A stretch of 64,000 bases of DNA from Brugia malayi (lineage: Eukaryota > Nematoda > Chromadorea > Rhabditida > Onchocercidae): positions 12,816,696 through 12,880,695 of the forward strand of contig NW_025062477.1 in the NCBI RefSeq assembly GCF_000002995.4, read 5' to 3'. This document shows positions 13,318 through 24,400 of this stretch, in pieces. The notes beneath the pieces are model-generated. The model had not been told where the DNA came from. It saw only the letters and a list, made by a program, of their open reading frames with translations, and did not search any database. Position 1 is the stretch's first letter; every line of letters begins with the position of its first letter. The position numbers and the translations under genes were made by a program.

Positions 13318-15720
13318 TGAAGACAGTACCTATTTTAAAACATTAAAATTGAGTTTTTATTTAAACATACATGTCACTTCCGGCATAAATTTATGATATT
13401 TGAAGTAAAGAAAGCAAATTTGAATTATTTATGCTTTAATATTTCAATTCATTGACTTCTGATATAAATTTATAATAACATCAAACTAAATCTTTAAATT
13501 AATGCTTCGTTTGCGTTAAAGAAACAATACAGCATTGTAAAATTCGAAAAAAAAGTAACAAATACAAATTAAATTTTCAGTTCAACTAATATGTTTTTAA
13601 TTCAATTTGATTCATAATTCAGTGACTGAGAAGTTTAAATTTTTAACCAAGTTCGAAATTTTTTATTTACACAATAATCTTTAACCAAACAAATATGATT
13701 AAATTAAGAAAACAAAATTTGATCCGTAATTTGTTAAATTCATTGGACTACGATTAATTAGCAATTTGTACTTTGATTAAAAGTAACATTTTCAGTGTAT
13801 GAGCAAAAAGATTAAAATTGTAATAAAAATTATAATTAGCACTTATCACTTATTTCCTTTACTATCATTCTTCTAACAATTTCAAATAACCAAAGTTTAT
13901 TTTTGTAGAATTCAACAAAAAAAGAAAAAAAAAATGAAAAATGAAAAAATTTGGAAAATTTCTTGGATGTTTTCCTATAACGTTATATCAATAATTTTTG
14001 CTTATTTTGCCTGCAATTCGAGTAAAATTTATTAAATGTATTTTTTGGATTACTTCCAGGGTAAGTCATAATGCATTTATTTATTCAATAAAATTATTTG
14101 AAATGTGTTTCATTTACTTTATTAATGTCAAATATTACGGAAAACTTTTTTTTTTTTTTTGTGGAAAACAATTCCTACAAAACACTTACCTTTATTTATG
14201 CTACCTTATAATTTTATTAAAAATTAAAATTATAGCGTTGCTATGTAATTCTAAATTCCTTTTGTAATGTAAGTAGCACGTAATGATATCATACTGATAA
14301 TACTAAATAATAAGACATAACTTTTCATCGTTGATAATATTTATGTGAACATAAATAGTAAAACATACTAAAATGAAAAATGGAGATGGAAATTTTATTA
14401 AATTATATTCCGTACGTATGATTAAGTATAAAGTTTAAAATAGCCTTCAATAATTAATTTGAAAACATTTATCAACTACAATTAATTACTTCAACTATCA
14501 AATTAACAAAATACTTTGTCTTTTTCTCTTTTTTTCAACAGAAAAAAAATTCTACATATAATGCTTCAAAAAAACATTATATAATTTAAATTATCGCTAC
14601 GTTAATCATGTAGCTTAATTAAAGAAATGATCCATAATTATTTTATTGTAAGAATCGATTTTATACAAAATTAATTAAGGAAAAATAATTTTTCAATTTT
14701 ATAATTATTTTTAAAAATATAAAAAAAAATATATTTTATTTTTATTTATAAAATATATTTTTAATAAAATATATTTTATAAACATATGCTAATATTTCTT
14801 TTTCTTGTAAAATGTATCTTTTTTTGTTAGAATATAATCTTTATTTTGAATTGAAAAATAATACAAACATTCGTATACTTATATATGTATAAAGAATAAA
14901 AGCAAAACGAAGGATAACAAAATATATACTTGAGAAGAAAAAAAAAAGGAAAATTACTTTTTTTAAAAAAAAATCTGGAAGCATATATTTTAGATATTTA
15001 CTTTGAAAACAAAGTGCATGAAAATAATGATAGCTTCAAGCATCATTAATATCATCTTATCTTAACAAATGCAAGAAACAACACAAATCCCTTTTATTCG
15101 TATTGATTTTTTCTTTTTTTTTATAAAAATAAAAAACTTATAAAAGAATTTCTGTATTTTACGATATCGTTATGCTTCTTTTTTCTTTTTACACAATATT
15201 TAATTCATATATTGAACCAAAACTGAATTAATGGATTATTATGAAAAGGAAAAATGTATGGAATTTTTTGATTTATAGATTTTTTTGATGAATTCTATAT
15301 AATCATTTTATGCAATATATTTCCTTTTTTTTTGGATAATTTCTGGCTGAAATATATGAAAGAATTTTAAGCAAACATTGCGAATGATATAGCAATTATT
15401 AATAATAATAATTAATAATGGCAATAATAATATTAATAACAATAATGATAATAATGGTAATAACAAATTAATTAATAATTTCCATCACAGAAATAGAAGC
15501 AAAAAAATATGTATCTAAGTCTTCAAATTTCATTCGTACCTCCTTATCTTTCATAAATCTCTTAATCAAATTTTTTCAAAAAAAATGCTAAGAAATTTAA
15601 AACAATGAAATTGATTTGTTTAATTACTCAGAAAAGCAAGGACGATACATTGTATCTTTTATTATTATTTTAGGAGACTGTAAATTATATAAATTGCCTA
15701 CATTTTTTTTTTCTTCTTTA
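8600..15720. other. Gene-poor intergenic DNA with microsatellites
   Basis: Includes a (TG)n run at 10111-10150, a long AAT/AGCAAC trinucleotide mosaic at about 10402-10610, an ATT run near 10918-10940, an AT run near 11006-11016, and (GA)n tracts at about 12478-12502 and 13280-13312. The remainder is AT-rich unique DNA. No spliced coding model could be built. Confidence 0.5.
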
Positions 15721-15725
15721 CTTTA

Positions 15726-17160
15726 TTATCTAACAATTTTAGAAGTGTTAGAGAAAAATTTTCGAATAATAAAAACTTGTACAATCGCTGTGCATAGAAT
15801 AATAATTGTTTGTATCAATGAAAACATATCAATATTATTGGCATTTTTAATTTGCAAGTGTATATCACGTGTTGATTTCAGTTGTTTTAATGCAAATGCA
15901 GATGAAGCTATCATTTCCCTCAAATTGCTTATCGATTCCTGCAATAATTTTTCATTTTAATTTTAAATTTAGAAGGAAAAAATTTTTAGTAACTTTCTAT
16001 TTGACTATATTGTATGTATGACACTATATAATACTAAAGACCTTAATTATTTCTTTTCTTTCTTTTTTTTTTAATTATAAATATTACAAAATTTTCATTT
16101 TTTTTTTTTTCTTATTTTTAATGAATAAATATCTTACGTTCATTTTTTCTGTTGTTTCATGATGTTCTTTTTTAAGTTTGTTAGCTTTATTTTTTGTTCC
16201 TCGATGATGAGCATAGATAACCAACATTAAACGTACGTGTCGCGTACCTGTTACGTCTACTTTTGTACAAATTTCATACGTACCTTAAATGATTGCATTT
16301 TTTTTTTTTTTTTTTTTTTAAAAATAACAATATAAGATAAGAATGTCAAAATATACTTCTAATTCGATCATAATTTGCATTCTATAAACCGGAATGTTAC
16401 TTCTATGATTCATCTCTCAAATTCTAAAATCATTGACCTCCTTCTCGTAGCATTCCACTGAATTCCGCTTGATCGATTCCTTCATACCATTTACTAATAT
16501 TTTTGCTCGGTGATCTAATTCGCATATGTAACAATTGCGATTCAGTATCAACAACCTACAAATGCTTTTCTTTTTCTTGTTAATTCAAAAGTTAATTCAG
16601 AAAGGAAAATTTAACAATGATAAGAAAAATAACACTTTTTGTGTCAACTTTGCAAACAATTCAAAATTCTTCTTGTATTCTTTTACAGTACTGAATTTAA
16701 ACTTTAAAAATTAATAAAAACTTTTATAATTTAAGAAAACAAAAAAAAAAAACTGAAATGGTAAAACAACAACTGCGTAGGCTAAGGTATCAATAAGATA
16801 GTTTTTGTCTATATCAGTTTCATTAATTATTATTATTGATATATTTGGAAAAGTAGTAAAAAAAAAAATAATATTACAAAACTTTTCACATTGATTCTTT
16901 AACCTAACTTTTTTGTGTTATTTGTATTGTATACTCGTTTTATTCATGCTTCAATTAAAATTTACCCGAGTAGAAATACTTATATCGCTGTATAATAGGA
17001 AATCTTCGTAGAAACAATGTAATTCTTTTGAGGAGAAAACATCAAAAAAAAGTTCTGTTATAAAACCATATGTTTGACCACCAGACATAATATATTGCGT
17101 GAAACTCGAGCATAACGTTAGTGAAATTGTAAACCATACAGTTGCTACTATCAAATGCAT
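15726..17160 (-). CDS. p24/TMED family cargo receptor (GOLD domain), 4 exons
   Basis: p24 proteins sort secretory cargo in COPI/COPII vesicles between ER and Golgi. Exons on the minus strand are 17160-16966, 16555-16438, 16283-16138 and 15938-15726. They join in phase to give 223 residues, a usual p24 length. An N-terminal signal peptide (about residues 1-20) is followed by a GOLD domain with the conserved cysteine pair, one in ELHCFYEDF (about residue 48) and one in GTYEICTKV. A lumenal helix follows (ISNLREMI onward), then one membrane span (about 193-210) and a short tail IRKFFSNTSKIVR. The tail carries the FF export motif but no C-terminal KKxx. The sequence is divergent, so no subfamily is assigned. 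The ATG lies directly behind TTTTTAG, suggesting spliced-leader addition there. AATAAA overlaps the stop codon (15722-15727). The exon 2 donor, GTCAAT, is weak. The gene is head-to-head with the SAC3 gene. Confidence 0.86.
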
Positions 17161-18438
17161 CTAAAAATATTTAAAGTATTAAATTTTCACTAAAAAGAAA
17201 ATTTTCAAAATTTTTGAAACATATCTATTATACCGATGAATATTTTAAAATTAGTGATGCAAAAAAGTACTTTCATCAATTACTTTGTCACTTTTTTAGT
17301 CGTTAAATAAGACATTATCGTTTCAAGTTACACTACTCTGTCTTTTGTAATGACAATATAGATAAATTTATCTTATTTTTTCTTCTGTATTTTAAAAAAA
17401 AAAAAAAAAGTGGAAAATTAAAGGATCAATGATTTTTACTTCGCTTTGTTTTGTCAAAAATTTGTGGAAATTTCTGATAATGTCAAATTAGTTAGAAATA
17501 ATTAATATAAAAAATGAATAAAAGTTTGCAGAATTTCATAAGCAAGAAAGGAAGAAAAAAAAAATGATAATAGGAAGTAAAGAAGCATTTCGGACAGTTC
17601 ATTAATAGAAAATTCACCAAACTATTTGTATATTCAGGTGTAATAATGCTATATGGATCGATTGGGATGAAATAGCAAGCTGTGATAACAATTTATTAAA
17701 GCAGTGATGATAGTAGCAGCGGTAAATTTTATTTTATAATCCTGATAAAGGCTATTGATAAAAGTTCGTCAACAAAAATTATTCACTGATCAAGATTTAT
17801 CAATGAAAGTAATAACTAAAAATAATTTCTCTTAACAAATTATTTTTAAATTAACTACAACTATCGATATTATTTATGACATATTTTTAAACATTACTGA
17901 CATTATATCATGCATGCATACATGCATGCAACGTAACAACGCTGCATGCAAAAGGTAAACATGCCCATACAATTTTTCTTTTGCCAAAATTTGTCTCTTT
18001 AATATTGTGCAAATTTGACATCCCAACAGTTTGCGGTCATTCGTTGCATGACGTGAAAGTTGGTAACGTGAAACTTTGGTGCCTGTACTTTTACTTTTAT
18101 GTATTTATTTTCTTTCTGTTTTTTGGTGCTCTTTTTGTAATGGACGTTTGGCGCTTTGCATGACATCTATACATCTCTTTTATTATTTTTATGTGAAATA
18201 TGTATTGTTTATTCCATCTTTGTAAAATGACACTGCAATAAAATGCTGTAAATTGCAGTATTTATCGAATGGAATAAAATGTGATAATAAGTGATAGAAT
18301 TTTGAATATACCAGTTTTTGTTATTTTCAGAAAAATAATCAAATTTTCGAGCTGTAATATTTCATACAATATATGCTAAAAGCAACGTGAATTTTGAGTA
18401 AAAGAAGTAAACGAAATTTCTTTGGTGAATGAGGAAAA
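17161..18438. promoter_or_regulatory. Divergent intergenic region between TMED and SAC3 genes
   Basis: This 1.28-kb interval separates the start codons of two diverging genes and so should hold both promoters. It contains a cluster of TGCATGCA words at 17911-17918, 17921-17930 and 17943-17950, which is striking in such AT-rich DNA. An open frame at 17981-18163 has no splice support and I did not accept it as coding. Confidence 0.4.
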
Positions 18439-21400
18439 ATGTCTTCTGGATCATTTCCGTTTATAATTCCAGAAAGGTTAGAGTCACTAATTTTTATTAT
18501 AACAATAGAAAGAAAGCTTAAGTAGTATAAATTAAATGTTGCAAAGTTGTAAAACTGTTACAAAAGCAGTTAGGTCTTTTGTTATCGTTAGCTTCAATCC
18601 CATTCTGATTTTTTGAAAACCGAAAAATAAATTGTCTATTTTTACCTGGTAATAAATTTGTTCCTAATTCCCCAAGCTTGGTAAGCGATTTTTTTTTTTC
18701 TCTTGAAGGAAGACTTAACTGCTTGTTATTAAATTTTATTATTCGGAAAAATATTATCACATATTCCAGTTTACGACCAAAAAAAGCATCAAACCCATCA
18801 TCGAAATTGTCCGTTATCACACGGAAATCCTATACTCTACCAAGACGTAAAGGATACAACGATTTGGATGATCCACTTGGTTAATTACTAAATTCATTCG
18901 GTTTTAATTCATGTCTTTTTTCTTCCATTTTTAAAAAAGTGGTGCGAGCTATGACGCGATTCTAAAAAAAAATTTAGCATGGTATTTGTTAGTGAATGAG
19001 CTTAGATGACTGTGGAGCTAACCACTTAGTAATATCTTGGTTTTACCATTTTCCCCGTATTAACTTTTTGATTAAATTTGAGGTCCGTCTTCATCCTCAA
19101 CATGTCCATCTTCACCATTCAAGCGTTCAGTCGATGTAAGGCTTGCAAGTGGCCGGAATTCCGTAGCACGTGCCGCACGTGTAGTCCGAAAGAGGATGTC
19201 ATCAACACAACATGCCCAAAATATTTCACAAGATCTGCCTTCAGCAAGTGTAAAACCATCACTTTTTGGAAGTGTACAACTTGGGAAGCGTTTAAACGCA
19301 TCACTTCGTGGTACCTTACACAGTGGTGTCGATAACAGATTCACTAGCGTAATGCGTACAGTATGTATTTCCGTCGTTTTTCTTTTTTTTTTTTTTTTTC
19401 TTTTCGTTATGAAAAGGTATTTTTTGAAGTAAATCTGGTTGCATATTTAATCGTGACAAGTTTCCAAAGCCCTAATTTAATTTTGTTCCATTTGTTAGGT
19501 TGAGCCATCAAGGCCGTGGGCACGTGAACCAGCTGTTAAGGAAGAAAATGTTCCAAAGTTGGAACGACATACTGATAATACAAAAGTAGAATCGGTGACT
19601 GAAAAAGTGTTGCTGCCAAAGGGCGCAGTCGGTAGATTTTTTAGAATTTATCTGATTAAGCGTGTGCAAAGAAATCACTTCTAAAATATACATTGTGTGA
19701 TTGTTAATTCTTGTATACTTGCATATTTCATTAATTCTTTATGTTCACAATAATTAAAATTTAACTTCTTTAGCACGACAGTTGAAACGTATGATTGGAC
19801 GAGTTTGTGAAACTGACTATGATAAATATCAGTTGCTAGACGAACGTGACCGTTTGATGCATAGAGGACGTTTGAAAAGTACCGATGTTGATAATGCAAC
19901 TGTTATGCAGGTGAATAAATTCTTCAAGGGAGGATTAAGAGTTCTTTATGTTATTCGTTATCCTCATTGTTCAAAGAATAATTATAAAACTGTGATTATA
20001 TAAATAGAGGGAAGTGCCTTATTTAAAGAGAAAAATGAAATTTTTAAAATTTTGAAGGTAAATTATTTTTTACTACAGTATCACTGAACGGCTACTGTTA
20101 GAATATTCAGAGCTCAGGTAGATAAACATTTCCTAAGAGTAAAAAGTAAATTTGATTTTGTGACAAATATAAGCCTATCAGTTATTTCCTATTTAATTTT
20201 GTGACAAATATAAGCCTGTCAGTTATTTCCTATTTAATTTTGTGACAAATATAAGCCTGTCAGTTATTTCCTATTTAATTTTGTGACAAATATAAGCCTG
20301 TCAGTTATTTCCTACATCTACGGTGATTCCTTTTCTTTCTACTTTCTTCAACGGTTGGTTGAGGATGAATGTTAAAAAAAATTATTTTGGGGTTCTTGCT
20401 GTGATATGTGCCCAGAAAAAGAACGCTACATGAGAGTAGTACAAAAGCGTCTCAGTGCTTATGAATGCCATGATGATGGAAGTATTGCACCCGAACTGAC
20501 TGTGAAAGAATACAGTAGAAGTGCAGCTGATCAGGTAAAAATTATTTTGTTAAATTCTTGAAAATCTTCTGAAAAAATAATTTATTTAGAGTTTCAAGTA
20601 CCTCTCAGATCATTGAATAAACATGACTGTTTTTTAGGAGGAGCCGCTGCCTCATGAGCTTAGACCGGCAGATGTCCTTCAGCGAACTATGAATTATCTT
20701 GTCGGAAAAGTAAGCTATGTTTTTTTTTCCTTAAAAATTTCCAGAAGCCTTCAGTTAAATATGCATTTATATTTAACAATTGCAGATTGCTAACCATGTT
20801 CCGGAAACAGATGAGGAATTAGCACAATGGTATGATTTTCTGTGGAATCGAACACGAGCTATCCGAAAGGTCTTTTATCCATTGTTTGAATTTGAAATAT
20901 TGTTTATTGTTTGGTAGCTTTTTATGGTATTTGATTGATATAATATGAGTGTCATATGACTCGTAACTAATGGACTGACATTGTTAGGTTTTCTCAGTCC
21001 CTAAGAGATAAAAATTAGAAGTTTTGACAGCTAAGCATGGTAAAGTTGATGGTTTCAGAAATTTTTTTATGGGAATGAATCAAAAATTATTTGCTTCAAA
21101 CAGTAGTACTTATTGTTGATGTATTGATGGCAAATAAAAAGAAACGATTTCAGGACATAACGCAGCAAATGATGGTTAACGAAACTGCTGTTACTCTAAT
21201 CGAACAATGTGTCAGACTGCATATCTTTGCATCCCATCGTCTTTGTGAATTGAATTTCAATGAATTCGATCAAAAAATGAATACGGGTGTTTTCTCTTTC
21301 ATCGATTTATTAGTTTTTTGGACCTGCAATAATCGTTATTCATTGATTTATCTGTTTACAATTCTATTTCTATATCTTTGAAAATAGAGAACTTTAACCT

Positions 21401-24400
21401 ATAGAGAATAAATAGAAAGATTCACTTTTGTTATTCAGAGTTAAAATGTTCTTAATGTTAAAAACTTCTTATCAAGAAGTCAAATTTTTCAATTGTAGAG
21501 AATTTGTCTAAAAGCTTGCAAAGCTTACGTTATTTGTATGATGATTTGGCGAAGAAAGGAGTCCATTATTCCAGTGAAGCAGAATTTCGTGCTTACGAAA
21601 TTATGCTTAATCTCTCGGATTCCAATGTATTTCGGTAAAAGGATTTGTTTAATTTCAGTATTTAATCATTTTATATTATTTTATTATTTTGATATTTTTG
21701 TGCAACTTTAGAAGTTCCAATTTTTTAGGTAATGTGAAATTCTAAAAACATTTGTTAGGAATGGTTTTCGTTCTACTGGCAATTTTCCTTGTCTTTTTAT
21801 GTGTGAATGACGAACTTTTGATTGCGATAGCTTTTTCGCCTTTTAGTTTTCTTGGCACGTGTCAAATAGTGTCAAAATAAGACGAATATTTTTCCTATGT
21901 CTTAGATCACTTTATAAAGGACAAATACAAATTACTATCATCTCAGCCAATAGTGAAGTTAAAAGAAATAGTTTTTTTATGTAGTATGCTGCATTTGCAA
22001 AGTTACTTCCTAGGTGCAGTGCAGTTTCAATATCTCTAGGAGATACCTACGAATGCATTCGTCTATTTTTTTAAATTAATTTTTTTTATTAGCTTTACTT
22101 CAAGTCCTTGATTTGAAGTTTTAAAACTTAAATAAACTTCCAGACAAGCATTGACATATCGTAGAGAAATTCTAGAAGCAGGTTCAGTCCGATTAGCAAT
22201 TCGTCTATTTACATGCTTACAGAACCAAAATTATGTTCGCTTTTTCCGATTGCTGAAGAATGATGCCACTTATTTGCAGGTTTAACTTTTAAGTAATAGT
22301 AATAATAATAGTTTATTTCTAATAGATAATATTTTATTTGCCACATTATAAGTGGATATGTTTCGATAAAGAATTGCTTTGTTGTAGTGTTGTCTTTGTC
22401 ACCGATTTTTCAATCGTATGCGTCATCAGGCAATGTATGCTATATCACACTCAATATTCATAATGGGAAAGGTCGGTTTTTATTTTAAATTAATTTAAGT
22501 ATTTTTAGATGGAAAGTTTTATGGAAAAAATTCTTTCACAAATTTATTAACTTTTTTTATTTTTTGTATTTTTGCAGTATCCAGTGAACAAATTTGTCCA
22601 GCTGTTGGGATTTGACGACCGTGACGCATCACTACAGTTTTTGGGTTGCTACAATGTTCGTCGCAATAATGATATGGATACTGGCGAAGAGTTGATGCAT
22701 ATGTCAAAAGCTCAATTAATTGAATCAATTGAAGAACCTCCATCGAAAATTCATTTATGGATTGAGGCGAAACGTGATGGATATTCAATTCCAGAAGTAA
22801 ATTGTTGAATATCTCTTTGGTTTTCCTTTTTAGGTTCAACTACTTTATTTTCAAACTTAATAAAACAATCGTATCTAATAGGTATTAAGTGGTTGTCAAG
22901 ATGTTGAAGTTGAAATTGTTACTCCATTGAATTCGTTCGACAGAAATGGTACGTACCTGTTTGATGTCGTTCTCGATAACTATATTAACGAGAATGGAGG
23001 GGAACAGTAAGTCTTTTAATTTTGTTTGATGCTATAAGAGTAACTTGTCATTTTGCCTTGTATTTTGATAAGCAGTTTTTTTTTTCTTTTTCACTGAAGT
23101 CGTCTTTCCTAATACTTAGTTTATGGTGAGTCTTCTAGACAAGCAATTTCGGAAAATATCATGATGCCAATAAAATCTTCAAAAGATTTGTATTATAGTT
23201 AAGCATATATGAAAACATTCATTCAAGGGACTTTCATAATTTTTAGGTCTTACAAGATTATATGTTTGTTGGATTTTTTTGAAACTTAGAATATTTTTTA
23301 AATATATATATATATATATATATTTGCAGATTAACGACGGATGAAGATGAGACTGTAACTTTCGCATTTACGTTGCCACAAAAAGAAAATAATGCAGTAT
23401 GTCATCTTATTTTTTCTTTTATTTTGTAGTATTTTTATTTTGTGTTTACAAATTTCGTGAAGTTTTAACCACTAACATTCCAACGAGTGATATTTGGACA
23501 ATTGATATAATAGCTTCTTCTGTTAGATTCATTTAAGACGTCTCCAATATATAATAGCCAAAGATGCGTCGTAACGAATGATCGTTTAGCTTGACGTTTT
23601 TCTGAGTCTTATCCTATTAATATACCAAATTTATGTTTGTTCTAAAATTGCTATTTCCAGATCAGTGTACTGGCGGAGAAGCTATCAGATGAGATCATAG
23701 AAGGAGAAGTTACGAGGTTATGCAAGCTAGTGTATAGTAAATCATTAGCTCATTTGCTGACTACTGTATTATACGATAGTATCTTGGAGGATTGTTTGAA
23801 GTTAGTTGACTTTGCAGTATTGGTATTTCAGAGTGGAATTAAATTTTTTTTGATCGAAACAACTATACCAGAAGTTCTAATTTGAGGATTTTTAGGCCAT
23901 GCTGTCAGGAAGTTATGATCGTTGCTAAATTATTGCATCGTCGTAAATTAGCTGCTGATGTTGCGAAACAAAGAGAGGATGAAATTCGGTTATTGCTTGA
24001 TTCCCTGAACAAATCAATCTTGGATGAAGTTATTGATACATTTATTCAGGATATCAGTAAGAAATGGATAATGTATGTTTTAACTATTTTATCCTATTAG
24101 GTGGAAACTCTGTTACAGATTCATTTTTTTTTTTTCTTTTTAAGAATCCCATCGGTTGATGAGCTGTGTAAATGCAGAAGAAATTTCACTTTTAGATTTT
24201 TGATTTTTAAGCAGCTTCCAACAATTCCATAAAATTTTTTCCAATTTTTGTTTTGCTTTTAACCGTTCGTATAATGTTATTAGTATATATTTCAGAAAGT
24301 GTCAGCGAGTACATAACGAAGAACTCATAGAGGATATTGGAAAAAGCTTCCTGAACGATTTGTTAGCAGGGGTGTTAATCAAAACAGTCAGGAAAATAGC

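Noticed and set aside
15616..15960. 114-codon plus-strand open frame
   Set aside because: Antisense shadow of the last TMED exon, which has clear family similarity.
19078..19335. Alternative frames on both strands
   Set aside because: Overlap SAC3 exon 3, whose frame joins in phase with the neighbouring exons.
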